A stretch of 64,000 bases of DNA from Ignavibacteria bacterium (lineage in GTDB: Bacteria; Bacteroidota; Ignavibacteria; Ignavibacteriales; Ignavibacteriaceae): contig JAUXVN010000013.1 in NCBI GenBank assembly GCA_030684555.1, positions 1-64,000 on the forward strand, written 5' to 3'. Made by a program: the position numbers and the translations under genes. Position 1 is the stretch's first letter. Each line of letters begins with the position of its first letter. This document shows positions 1 through 8,700 of this stretch, in pieces. The notes beneath the pieces were generated by a model. That model was not told the origin of the DNA. It searched no databases and saw only the letters and a list, made by a program, of their open reading frames with translations.

Positions 1-236
1 CCCGAATAATTTTTTCAAGGTCGAGCCACTTTTTGCTAATTTTCCTCGCTACATCTGCTTCTATATCGGATTTGAGGTAAAATTCGCATTGTTGTTTAGA
101 TTGGTACGCACAAGTTACTTTGGTGGGGTTGTTTGAAATAACTTTCTAAAAGCAATGGAGAAAAATGGAATTATCGCTCTGAATGTTCGTTTTTCTCAAT
201 GATTCATATTTCTGTGGATAAACTATTTCTTTCTTG
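1..236. other. Left-edge region without an intact gene
   Basis: No complete reading frame is present. A stop-free stretch on the minus strand runs off the left edge (about 1-150) and could encode the sequence CAYQSKQQCEFYLKSDIEAD, but it has no start codon and I do not recognise it. It may be the end of a gene lying outside the window or decayed coding DNA. It adjoins a transposase fossil, which favours decay. Confidence 0.3.
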
Positions 237-442
237 AAAGTTCTGTTCAAGGGTTCAGTGTTTATCGCTCCTTACATTGATTATTATAACATTAAAAAAC
301 TTCATGCTTCAATATCTTATTTTACTCTGGAAGGTCATTTACTAACCGTAAGAAGGAGAAACTTGAAGTAAGGGAGCAGAAATTGCTCAAAGTAGAATTA
401 CTTAGAACTGGGTTTTGGTTATACAATAAATTGGTCGCTTAA
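237..442 (+). pseudogene. Remnant of an rve-type (DDE integrase core) transposase C-terminus
   Basis: The frame starting at 237 reads YIDYYNIKKLHASISYFT around 273-326. This matches the C-terminal rve_3 pattern of IS3/IS481-like transposases (Y-I-D-Y-Y-N-x-x-R-L-H-S-A-I-G-Y-x-T-P). A second frame, shifted by one base and open from about 341 to its stop at 440-442, continues with KEKLEVREQKL, like the charged tail of the same proteins. There is no start codon and no catalytic core, and the join needs a frameshift, so this is a dead fragment. Family assignment rests on motif memory only. Confidence 0.5.
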
Positions 443-591
443 TTGATTATTTTTATACCAACATTTTTTTTGTATCTGTTCCGATGAAGTAGCACATAAT
501 TAACAATAATTATTTCTTTTTTCAAAGTTAACACGTGGATTTAGATCGTTAAAACTGTGGGGAGATATGAATTAGAAAAAATTTATTAAAC
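443..591. other. AT-rich spacer, nothing recognised
   Basis: Non-coding AT-rich DNA between the transposase remnant and the terminator of the DUF6600 gene. I see no reading frame or structured element in it. Confidence 0.4.
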
Positions 592-624
592 AAAAAAATC
601 CCCCTCTTATTCTGAGGGGGAAAA
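592..624 (-). terminator. Rho-independent terminator of the DUF6600 gene
   Basis: A perfect 7-bp stem (CCCCCTC at 600-606, GAGGGGG at 614-620) with a 7-base loop. It is followed on the minus strand by a run of T (A-run 592-598 on the plus strand). It lies 36 bases past the stop codon of the minus-strand gene. Confidence 0.85.
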
Positions 625-656
625 TTGATTCAATATTTTGGTTCTAATTATTTAAG

Positions 657-1982
657 TTATCTTCTTCTTGTTGTTGTTGTTTCACTGTTACTTTTCTCTC
701 TTGATGAACTTCTGTCGGTAGTTGAAGTTCGAGTTTCCGGTTTCGACTCACTTGAAGTTCGACTAATATTTGATTCATTCCTTCTAACATCTGTGTTCCT
801 TTCAATGTTTCGAGTTTCAGTTTGTGGTGCAGGAGTTACAGTCCTAACTTCTTCTCGTTTTGGAGTTGGAGTAGTTTGTTTAATCGGCACTTCACTTCTT
901 ACTTCACTTTTCACTTCAGTATTTCTTACTTCTCGAGTAACTTCAGTTTTTCTTTGTTCAGTTCGTTCCGGGATATTCTGTTTTACTGTTTCTCGCACAG
1001 CCGGTGTTGATGTTCTAGTTTCAGTTTTTCGCTCAACAACTTTTGGCTTTTCTTCTGTAACATTTGTACGTGTTTGAGCCGTACTCCGGTCAGCATTTAC
1101 AGTTTCCCGGGTTGACTTACTATCTTCTTTTACAGTCTGACGTGTTTCTACAGTTCTACCGATTTGAATTGTTGAAGCATCAAGATTAGTTTTTCTACTG
1201 CTTTTTTCAATTTTTAGATCTCTTGAATCTGCTGTTCTAACATCTAAAGGTTGACGGATTTCAATTCTATCATTATTCCTTACAATAGGTTCTCTGTCAG
1301 TTCCAACCGTCCCTGAACGAATTATTTCAGTCTCACGAATTTTCGTATTTGATGCTCTCTCAACAATTCTTGGATCAATACTACGGTTCATTATTCTATC
1401 TCTTTCATATACATAATCAAGTTGCGATTTTGTTCCCCGGTAAATTCTGTCACGATATTTTTTTGAAACATAATGACCATATACATTTGATGAATTAAAG
1501 TGTTTGATAGCTACAAATTTCCACCAACCTATACTTATCACATATGTTTTCGAATATCTTACCCCGTAATTCATGTTATACATCGCATAAGGTGGAAGCG
1601 GTGCCCAACCGATATAGTCATTATCGTATCTCCACTCTACCCATGCAGGTGCCCACTCATAATCAGGAACCCATATCCATCCGTAGTAATCATCAAAATG
1701 CCATCTGCCATAATGATATACTATATGTCCATAAACTTCGTAACTGTCCCAATACCAGCCATGATTACTCCATATCCATTTGCCATGGGCATATGGAGAC
1801 CATCTACCAAATGAATCATACGGACGCCAAACCACCAGACCATCATTCATCTCAATCCATTTACCGTGAGATGTAAGATTTGTATAAAAATAATCTGAGA
1901 CCCCTCTCCGTTTAGCATTACTAAAATCTGCCGTGAATAATAATACTAGAAGGGTTGACAATATGAACAATTTTGCTTTCAT
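657..1982 (-). CDS. DUF6600-type W/Y-rich secreted protein with charged repeat-like tail
   Basis: 441 residues from the ATG at 1982, preceded by GAGG about 7 bases upstream; a longer frame to 2015 lacks such a site. An N-terminal signal peptide (MKAKLFILSTLLVLLF, ending near SNA-K) is followed to about residue 200 by a block very rich in Trp and Tyr. Repeats of the form G-R/K-W-x-W and Y-G-W-I-W-V-P-D-Y-E-W-A-P-A-W-V lead to GWAPLPP, the hallmark of DUF6600. The second half (about 210-441) is low-complexity, rich in R, T, E and S, and probably disordered. The domain's function is unknown; a cell-surface or periplasmic location is likely. On the minus strand TAAATTTG at 2035-2028 resembles a Bacteroidota -7 element, but no matching -33 is seen. 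Confidence 0.8.
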   Translation of the reverse strand: MKAKLFILSTLLVLLFTADFSNAKRRGVSDYFYTNLTSHGKWIEMNDGLVVWRPYDSFGRWSPYAHGKWIWSNHGWYWDSYEVYGHIVYHYGRWHFDDYYGWIWVPDYEWAPAWVEWRYDNDYIGWAPLPPYAMYNMNYGVRYSKTYVISIGWWKFVAIKHFNSSNVYGHYVSKKYRDRIYRGTKSQLDYVYERDRIMNRSIDPRIVERASNTKIRETEIIRSGTVGTDREPIVRNNDRIEIRQPLDVRTADSRDLKIEKSSRKTNLDASTIQIGRTVETRQTVKEDSKSTRETVNADRSTAQTRTNVTEEKPKVVERKTETRTSTPAVRETVKQNIPERTEQRKTEVTREVRNTEVKSEVRSEVPIKQTTPTPKREEVRTVTPAPQTETRNIERNTDVRRNESNISRTSSESKPETRTSTTDRSSSREKSNSETTTTRRR

Positions 1983-2128
1983 GATATACCTCGTTGTTTG
2001 ATTAAGATGAGTCAATCTTTATGCCAACAAATTTATTCGGTTTTGGTAGATATTTAGATTGGTGAAGTAGATAATGTTCATAATAGTGAACAGAATAACC
2101 TATCTATTGGACAAATTCTTAAACAAGT

Positions 2129-2160
2129 TTTGCACTATAGAAAGATTTTGAATAGTTTTG
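2129..2160 (+). promoter_or_regulatory. Bacteroidota-type promoter
   Basis: TTTG at 2129-2132, a 20-base spacer, then TAGTTTTG at 2153-2160, fitting the Bacteroidota TTTG / TAnnTTTG consensus. It would start transcription a few bases downstream, just before the lipoprotein gene at 2181. The same spacing recurs at 9869 and 51948. Confidence 0.6.
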
Positions 2161-2180
2161 ACCAACAAATTTTATAATCA

Positions 2181-3065
2181 ATGTTAAGAATGAAAATGTT
2201 AAATCAATTGAGACTAACAAATAAGCTTCTGATCATTCTCAGTGTAATGACAATAACACTGTCATCAGGCTGTTCGGATAAAAAAACTATATATGAATTG
2301 TCATCCTACCAAAACTACTTCGATAGTTTAAAGATTGATCTTGTACATTCAATACCTTCGGCTGCAAATTATTATTTGAAAAATATTAAATCCCTCTCTG
2401 TTGAAAAACGAGATTCGGCTTTCTTTATTTTTACTCATTATTACTATAAAGTAAAATTTAAATTAAATGATAGTCTGATGTATGACCTTGATTTGCTAAA
2501 CAAATTAGAGAATAAAGCTTTTAATAAAGATTCTGTTGTTACCGGATTTAAGAAAATTGTAAGCGAGAGCGGATTTAAGCTTAATCAATCTGAAGGGTAT
2601 TATTACGTAGAAGAATCCCCTAATTATTTATACTCGAAGTTCGGGAAATACGTCTCCCCCGCTATTTCGGAATATCTATCCATTAGGAAAAAAGAATTGA
2701 ATGAGGGATTTGCACAAGATGCGGCTCTAATGATTTCCTTTAAAAGTATTACACAACGAATTTTAACCTGGCAAGATTATTTAATCAAATTTCCGGATTC
2801 ATATTATTCATCACAAGTGAATTCTTATACAAACATGTACATAAATGCTTTATTAGGCGGACTTGACAACTCTCCTATTTTTGATGAAAATCGATTACTA
2901 CTTCCTGAAGTAAAAAAAGCGTATGATTACTTTATTCAGAAAAGTGATTCGACTGAAAATTTTCTATTGATAAATGATTTATATAAAAAACTTGAAAAGA
3001 ATTCCTTTAAAGTGAATGATGAAATTTTAGATCTCATCAACAGCAGACATGAATCAAATGAATAA
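2181..3065 (+). CDS. Lipoprotein of unknown function
   Basis: About 294 residues. A short basic N-terminus and a hydrophobic stretch end in the lipobox LSSGC (Cys near 31), so the protein should be a lipid-anchored envelope protein. The mature part is mostly alpha-helical-looking, rich in K, S, Y and D, with no domain I recognise. There are alternative in-frame ATG codons at 2190, 2196 and 2202 and no clear Shine-Dalgarno, so the exact start is open; all keep the lipobox. It is followed after 24 bases by the RlpA-like lipoprotein and probably shares its promoter. A tie to cell-wall metabolism is possible from that neighbour only. Confidence 0.7.
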   Translation: MLRMKMLNQLRLTNKLLIILSVMTITLSSGCSDKKTIYELSSYQNYFDSLKIDLVHSIPSAANYYLKNIKSLSVEKRDSAFFIFTHYYYKVKFKLNDSLMYDLDLLNKLENKAFNKDSVVTGFKKIVSESGFKLNQSEGYYYVEESPNYLYSKFGKYVSPAISEYLSIRKKELNEGFAQDAALMISFKSITQRILTWQDYLIKFPDSYYSSQVNSYTNMYINALLGGLDNSPIFDENRLLLPEVKKAYDYFIQKSDSTENFLLINDLYKKLEKNSFKVNDEILDLINSRHESNE

Positions 3066-3089
3066 ATATTCTTTCGATTTCAAGATTTA

Positions 3090-3548
3090 ATGAGAAGAAA
3101 ATTAAACATAATATTTTTGCTTTTTATTACTTCACTCTTTATAAACGGCTGTAGTCCCGCATTAAGATATTCTGAAGATGTTTATACAGAATCCTCCTCA
3201 AATTATGATTCTCTTTTATTTAATCACTTAAAATATTCTAAATCATTACAAAGTGAAGTTGGAGTTGCATCATTCTATGCTAAAAAATTTAATGGTAGGA
3301 AAACATCAAGTGGAGAGATTTTTAATAATAAACACTTAACTGCGGCACACAAGGATTTCCCTTTTAACACTATTATCAGAATTACAAATAAAAGTAACAA
3401 TAAATTTGTAGTTGTTCGGATAAATGACCGCATTCCCAAGAGTAACAAAAGAATAATAGACATAACAGAAAGAGCTGCAAAAACAATTGGGATGATCAGA
3501 GAAGGTATAACTGAAGTTATAATTGACGTCCTTCAGTGGGGTGATTAA
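3090..3548 (+). CDS. rlpA: RlpA-like lipoprotein (double-psi beta-barrel), putative septal ring lytic transglycosylase
   Basis: 152 residues. Signal and lipobox FINGC at about 17-21, then a double-psi beta-barrel domain (about 55-150). The barrel starts GVASFYAKKFNGRKTSSGE and carries VVVRINDR and RIIDITERAAKTIGM. The Glu of SGE and the Asp of NDR correspond to the catalytic pair proposed for RlpA proteins, which cleave denuded glycan strands at the division site. No SPOR domain follows, so it is a short RlpA form. The usual GPF-x-x-GR sequence is replaced by IPKSNKR, a mild divergence. It is the second gene after the promoter at 2129. Confidence 0.8.
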   Translation: MRRKLNIIFLLFITSLFINGCSPALRYSEDVYTESSSNYDSLLFNHLKYSKSLQSEVGVASFYAKKFNGRKTSSGEIFNNKHLTAAHKDFPFNTIIRITNKSNNKFVVVRINDRIPKSNKRIIDITERAAKTIGMIREGITEVIIDVLQWGD

Positions 3549-3663
3549 TATTTTTATGAGTATTTACTATTGGTTTTATTTATTTACCTTTTTTCTCTTA
3601 TAAAATATTCATGCTTAGAATAGAAATCAGTAAAACAACTTTTATGATTGGAGAATTTCTGTA

Positions 3664-4545
3664 ATGCTAACTTTGGAACCCCATGAAGGTTTTATAAATG
3701 TTGAAGGTGGTAAAATATGGTACAAAATTGTTGGAGCCCAAAAAAGTAAAACTCCGCTTGTAGTTATTCATGGCGGACCCGGTGCAACTCACGATTATTT
3801 AGAATCCATTGCAGAACTATCGGACGAACGCCCAATTATTTTTTATGATCAACTCGGAAGCGGTAACTCAGACTTGCCTGCTGATAATTCATTATGGAAT
3901 GTTGAGAGATTTGTTAATGAACTTGATTCAATTATAAAACAATTAACCACTGATAAAGTTCATCTTCTTGGGCAATCATGGGGAACGATGTTGGCTGTTG
4001 ACTATATGTTAACGAGAAAAAATCAGCAAGTCACCAGTTTGATTTTATCAGCCCCATGTTTAAGTGCTGAATTGTGGGTGAAGGATCAAAAAAAATATTT
4101 ATCCGAATTTGAAATTGAGATTCAGCATATTATTAATGAAGCTGAAATTAATAAAGATTTCAGTTCATCAGAATATCAAAATGCGATGATGCTTTACTAC
4201 CGTAAACATATGTGTAATATGCATGTATGGCCGGAGATGCTCCAACGAACCTTTGCAAAAATGGGACAATCAGTCTACAATTATATGTGGGGTGCCAGCG
4301 AATTTACGGTAACAGGCACTTTAAAAAATTATAACAGAGTAAAAGAATTAAAGAATATTAAAATTCCGGTACTTTTTACAGCGGGTAGATATGATGAAGC
4401 ATCACCCGAATCAACTCGAATTTATAAAGATAATCTGCCTGGATCAGAGATTTACATTTTTGAAGATGCGACTCACAGCCATCATCTTGAAAAAACAGAT
4501 GAATATAACTCCTTAATTAGAGCTTTTCTGAACAAAGTGAATTGA
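3664..4545 (+). CDS. Proline iminopeptidase-family alpha/beta hydrolase
   Basis: 293 residues with the full alpha/beta hydrolase set: oxyanion motif HGGPGATHDY near 38-47, YDQLGSGNS, nucleophile elbow GQSWGT near 102-107, acidic residue in RYDEASPE, and catalytic His in DATHSHHLE near the C-terminus. HGGPG plus GQSWGG/T is typical of peptidase family S33 (proline iminopeptidase, tricorn-interacting factor F1), which release N-terminal proline or other residues from peptides in the cytoplasm. There is no signal peptide. GGAG lies 10 bases before the ATG. The true substrate cannot be read from the sequence. It converges with transketolase, only 25 bases away. Confidence 0.85.
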   Translation: MLTLEPHEGFINVEGGKIWYKIVGAQKSKTPLVVIHGGPGATHDYLESIAELSDERPIIFYDQLGSGNSDLPADNSLWNVERFVNELDSIIKQLTTDKVHLLGQSWGTMLAVDYMLTRKNQQVTSLILSAPCLSAELWVKDQKKYLSEFEIEIQHIINEAEINKDFSSSEYQNAMMLYYRKHMCNMHVWPEMLQRTFAKMGQSVYNYMWGASEFTVTGTLKNYNRVKELKNIKIPVLFTAGRYDEASPESTRIYKDNLPGSEIYIFEDATHSHHLEKTDEYNSLIRAFLNKVN

Positions 4546-4570
4546 ATAATTAACAACTATAAAACATGGT

Positions 4571-6583
4571 TTACTTCAACCATTCATTGATTTTTTCGGC
4601 TACATGTTTTCCGGTTAATCCAAACTTTTCAGCCAGAGTTTGATATGGTCCGGAAACTCCAAAACCATTTATTCCTATAGTCAATAACCTTTGTCGGAAT
4701 ATATCTCCCCACCCCATCATTGAAGCTGCTTCAATAACAACTACCGGAACATTATTTGGGAATAATGAGTTTTTAAATTCTTCACTCTGTTGTTTATAAA
4801 GTTCTAATGATGGAATTGAAATTACACGAATAGAAAATTTATCACTCAAAATCTGTTTTGCCTCAACCGCTACAGGTACTTCTGATCCGCTTGCAGCAAT
4901 AATTAAATCCATTTTTTCAGCATTCTTATCGGAAACAATGTAGGCTCCATTTAATGTATCCGAAGGTTTAAATTCACTTGGACGTTCAAATGAATCAATT
5001 TTTTGTCTTGTTAAAATTAATGCAACAGGGTTCTTCTTGTTTTGAATTGCATAATACCAGGACATTGCTGTTTCAATCCCATCTGCAGGACGAAATATTG
5101 TAATATTGGGAATTAATCTTAATGCTGAAAGATGTTCCACCGGTTGATGGGTAGGACCATCTTCCCCAACAAATATCGAATCATGTGTAAAAACGTAAGT
5201 TGTCGGAAGATGCATTATCGAAGCGAGTCTGATTGAAGGTCTCATATAATCTGAAAAGACAAAAAAAGTAGCTCCAAAAACTCTGAAACCGCCATATGCA
5301 GTTATGCCATTCATTATGCTACCCATAGCGTGCTCTCTGATTCCAAAATGAAAATTTTTCCCTGAAAAATCATTACAGGTAATTGCAGAAAACTTATTCA
5401 TAAAAGTATTAGTAGATGGAGCTAAATCAGCTGATCCTCCAACGAAATTGGGAACTAATTCGGCTATCTTTTGAATTACTTTACTTGAAAGTGATCGTGT
5501 TGCATTTGATTCTTTGGGAACAGCATTTAACAACTCTTCTTTTAGATTCTCAGGGGAATAATTCGATAAGTATTTATCCAATAATTCAGCTTTCTCTGAA
5601 TTATCAGTTTTCCATTTATCAAATTTTGAAGACCATTTTTTATAATAATTTTCAAGCTCTTCTTTTCTTTGCGAAAAGAGACTACTGACTTCTTCAGGAA
5701 CATAAAATTCTTTATCAGTAGGGAACCCAAGATTTTCTTTTGTCTTGAGCAATTCTTCTTTACCGAGAGGTGAACCATGTACCTCAGCAGTATTTACTTT
5801 ATTTGGACTTCCAAATCCTATTTGTGATTTACAAATAATAATTGTTGGTTTAGTTTTATTTTGATGAGCCAATTTAATTGCTTTACGAATTTCTTCGTGA
5901 TCATAAGCATTCACTTCAATAACTGCCCAACCATACGATTCAAATCGTTTATGAATATCTTCCGAAAAAGTTAGTTCGGTTTTTCCCTCAATCGTAATAT
6001 TATTATCATCATAGAAGAAAATTAAATTATCAAGTTTAAGATGCCCCGCAATAGAAGCAGCTTCATGTGAGATGCCTTCCATAAGATCACCGTCGCTTAC
6101 AATTGCATAAATGTAATTGTTTCGAAAAACTTCATTGTTTTCATCTGCAAATCGAGCGTGCATCATTTTTGATGCAATCGTCATTCCTATAGAATTAGAA
6201 AATCCTTGTCCCAAAGGACCGGTTGTAGTTTCAATACCGGGAATCAACCCAAATTCAGGGTGACCGGCAGTTCTGCTTCCCCATTGTCTGAAAGATTTTA
6301 ATTCATCTAATGAAACATCGTAACCGCTAAGATGCAGTAAGGAATATAAAAGCATCGACCCATGCCCTGCTGAAAGTACAAATCTGTCACGGTTTATCCA
6401 TTCAGGTTGATTAGGATTGTGAACGAGAAATTCAGTCCAAAGAATAGTCGCAACATCCGCCATCCCCATGGGCATTCCGGGATGCCCTGAATTAGCTTTC
6501 TGAATTGCTTCTGCCGAAAGCAGTCTAATTGTATTCGCCGCAAGAGTTGTTATATTTTTATTTGATGAAGGTATCTCTGACAT
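4571..6583 (-). CDS. tkt: Transketolase
   Basis: 670 residues, the normal length for a full transketolase. It transfers two-carbon ketol units between sugar phosphates in the pentose phosphate pathway, using thiamine diphosphate. Visible family marks are SGHPGMPMG near 32-40, HGSMLLYSLLHL, GPLGQGFSNSIGM, the ThDP/metal-binding GD-type motif SDGDLMEG followed by DDNN, the central pyrimidine-binding part with FGIREHAMG, and THDSIFVGEDGPTHQPVEHL. All three domains are present. It lies 94 bases downstream of speA on the same strand and may be transcribed alone. Confidence 0.96.
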   Translation of the reverse strand: MSEIPSSNKNITTLAANTIRLLSAEAIQKANSGHPGMPMGMADVATILWTEFLVHNPNQPEWINRDRFVLSAGHGSMLLYSLLHLSGYDVSLDELKSFRQWGSRTAGHPEFGLIPGIETTTGPLGQGFSNSIGMTIASKMMHARFADENNEVFRNNYIYAIVSDGDLMEGISHEAASIAGHLKLDNLIFFYDDNNITIEGKTELTFSEDIHKRFESYGWAVIEVNAYDHEEIRKAIKLAHQNKTKPTIIICKSQIGFGSPNKVNTAEVHGSPLGKEELLKTKENLGFPTDKEFYVPEEVSSLFSQRKEELENYYKKWSSKFDKWKTDNSEKAELLDKYLSNYSPENLKEELLNAVPKESNATRSLSSKVIQKIAELVPNFVGGSADLAPSTNTFMNKFSAITCNDFSGKNFHFGIREHAMGSIMNGITAYGGFRVFGATFFVFSDYMRPSIRLASIMHLPTTYVFTHDSIFVGEDGPTHQPVEHLSALRLIPNITIFRPADGIETAMSWYYAIQNKKNPVALILTRQKIDSFERPSEFKPSDTLNGAYIVSDKNAEKMDLIIAASGSEVPVAVEAKQILSDKFSIRVISIPSLELYKQQSEEFKNSLFPNNVPVVVIEAASMMGWGDIFRQRLLTIGINGFGVSGPYQTLAEKFGLTGKHVAEKINEWLK

Positions 6584-6677
6584 TTTATATCCAATTTTTT
6601 ATCTTTTTACAAACAGTTATTTTAATTTCAATTTGGGGTGATATTTTAATCGACTGAGAAATTAATTTAATTACTTT

Positions 6678-8570
6678 TTATTCGAGATAAGTATATCCGT
6701 ACAAACCTGATCGGTAGTTTGATAAAAACTCTTTCCCTTCCTCAGCAGTAATTATTCCTGCTTTTACAGACGACATAACCCAGGTTTCAACAATTCGAAC
6801 AAGTTTTTTTGCACTATACTGGACATAATCAAGAACTTCAGCAACTGATTCTCCATCAATTATCTGATCTATTTTATATCCGTTTTCATCAACGGAAATA
6901 TGCACTGCATTTGTATCACCAAATAAATTATGAAGATCACCAAGTATCTCTTGATATGCTCCAACTAAGAAAACACCTATATAATACGGTTCTTTATTAT
7001 TTAGTGAATGTACAGGTAAATAATAGGAGAAGTTTCGTGTTGAAATGAAGCTGTCAATTTTACCGTCTGAATCACAAGTAATATCCTGAATGGTTGCAGA
7101 TCTTTCTGGTTTTTCATCTAATCTTTGAATTGGAATTATCGGGAATATTTGATCTATCGCCCATGAATCAGGTAAAGATTGAAATACGGAGAAGTTACAG
7201 AAATATTTATCCGAGAGTAATTTTTTAAGGTATGTTAATTCATCAGGGGCATGTTTAACTTCATTCAACATTGATTGCAATTCTTTTGCAATAGTCCAGA
7301 ATAGCCTTTCAATTTTTGCCCGTGTTTTTAGGTCGAGCATACCAAGACTAAACCGATCAAGTACTTCTTCACGAATCTGTAGTGCATCATGCCAGGTTTC
7401 AAGCATTTTTGGCTGATTTAAATTCTCCCATAAAGAATACAATTCATGTAATAATTCATGGTCATCTTTGTTTAAAACTTCATCATCATCCCAAACAGGA
7501 AGTGTGGAGGATTCCAAAACTTGAAAAACCAGCACAGAATGGTGTGCAGTTAATGCCCGCCCTGATTCAGTTATAATATTAGGATGAGGTAAATCATTTT
7601 TATCACTCACATCAGCCATTGTTGCAACTGCATCATTCAGATATTCTTGAATCGAATAATTTACAGAACTTTCACTGTTTGAAGAACGTGTTCCGTCATA
7701 ATCAATTCCCAATCCCCCGCCGATATCAACAAATGAAACCTTAAACCCGAGTTTGTGTAATTGAACATAAAACTGAGAAGCTTCGCGTATTGCTATTTTA
7801 AATCTTCTAATTTTATTTATCTGGCTCCCAATATGAAAATGAACAAGTTTAAGAGTATCCTTCATTTTATTTTTTTCAAGAAAATCAAGTGCATCCAATA
7901 GTTCACTTGAAGTCAATCCGAACTTGCTGACATCACCGCCGGAGTCTTCCCACTTACCACTTCCAGAACTTGCGAGCTTAATTCTGATTCCTATATTAGG
8001 TCTTACTTTGTGTTGTTTTGCAATTCTGGTAATAAGTTTTAGTTCATTAAGTTTTTCAACTACAAGGAAAATTTTTCGTCCCATTTTTTGAGCGAGAATT
8101 GCAAGTTCAATATAATTTTCATCTTTATAACCATTACAAATTATAAGCGAATCATTATCAGTATTAATTGCAATAACCGCATGAAGTTCAGGTTTGGAAC
8201 CGGCTTCTAGACCAATGTTGAATTTTTTTCCGTGAGCTACAATTTCTTCAACAACGGGACGCATTTGATTTACTTTTATCGGATAGATTATAAAGTTTTG
8301 AGCTTTGAAGTTGTACTCTTCTGCAGCTATCTTAAAACTGTTCGCCATTTTTTCTATTCTGCTATCGAGAATATCAGTAAATCTTAAAAGAACAGGTGTT
8401 GATACATCCCGAAGCTGCAATTCATCTATAACTTCTTTAAGATCAACTTTCACACCGTTCCCTTTTGGTGTTACCGAAACATGTCCTTTTTCATTAATTG
8501 AAAAAAAGTTAATACCCCAGCCTTTGATATTATAAAGTTCAGCTGAATCTTCAATGCGCCATTTTCTCAT
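6678..8570 (-). CDS. speA: Biosynthetic arginine decarboxylase
   Basis: 630 residues, close to E. coli SpeA (658). It decarboxylates arginine to agmatine with pyridoxal phosphate, the first step of putrescine/spermidine synthesis by the agmatine route. The N-terminus has the SpeA pattern YNIKGWGINFFSINEKGH. The PLP lysine is K99 in YPIKVNQ. HFHIGSQI, the glycine-rich GGGLGIDYDGT and SGRALTAHHS follow, and the C-terminal beta domain ends YRSGLYGYTYLE. No agmatine-processing enzyme is in the window. A 14-bp palindrome (8663-8676) lies upstream, of unknown meaning. Confidence 0.96.
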   Translation of the reverse strand: MRKWRIEDSAELYNIKGWGINFFSINEKGHVSVTPKGNGVKVDLKEVIDELQLRDVSTPVLLRFTDILDSRIEKMANSFKIAAEEYNFKAQNFIIYPIKVNQMRPVVEEIVAHGKKFNIGLEAGSKPELHAVIAINTDNDSLIICNGYKDENYIELAILAQKMGRKIFLVVEKLNELKLITRIAKQHKVRPNIGIRIKLASSGSGKWEDSGGDVSKFGLTSSELLDALDFLEKNKMKDTLKLVHFHIGSQINKIRRFKIAIREASQFYVQLHKLGFKVSFVDIGGGLGIDYDGTRSSNSESSVNYSIQEYLNDAVATMADVSDKNDLPHPNIITESGRALTAHHSVLVFQVLESSTLPVWDDDEVLNKDDHELLHELYSLWENLNQPKMLETWHDALQIREEVLDRFSLGMLDLKTRAKIERLFWTIAKELQSMLNEVKHAPDELTYLKKLLSDKYFCNFSVFQSLPDSWAIDQIFPIIPIQRLDEKPERSATIQDITCDSDGKIDSFISTRNFSYYLPVHSLNNKEPYYIGVFLVGAYQEILGDLHNLFGDTNAVHISVDENGYKIDQIIDGESVAEVLDYVQYSAKKLVRIVETWVMSSVKAGIITAEEGKEFLSNYRSGLYGYTYLE

Positions 8571-8700
8571 CGATCAAATATTTCCTGTAAAGATTGTTAA
8601 ATTTTCCTGATTTAATGGAATAAATTACGAAAAAAGTTGAAGTTATTTCATTCTTTTATGAGTAAAAGTACTTTTATAAAAGTTTTGAGTTGTTGTCAGG

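Noticed and set aside
625-1077. 150-residue frame on the plus strand
   Set aside because: It is the antisense of the low-complexity tail of the DUF6600 gene; its V/S/F/T-rich sequence is the mirror of E/R/T/S codons and it has no plausible domain.
2076-2091. GTTCA-N6-TGAAC inverted repeat between the DUF6600 gene and the lipoprotein gene
   Set aside because: Arms of five bases are too short to separate from chance, and no regulator gene is adjacent.
8663-8676. 14-bp palindrome TAAAAGTACTTTTA upstream of speA
   Set aside because: Perfect but composed of A/T runs, so expected by chance in AT-rich DNA; it lies about 93 bases from the speA start and does not match an ArgR box.
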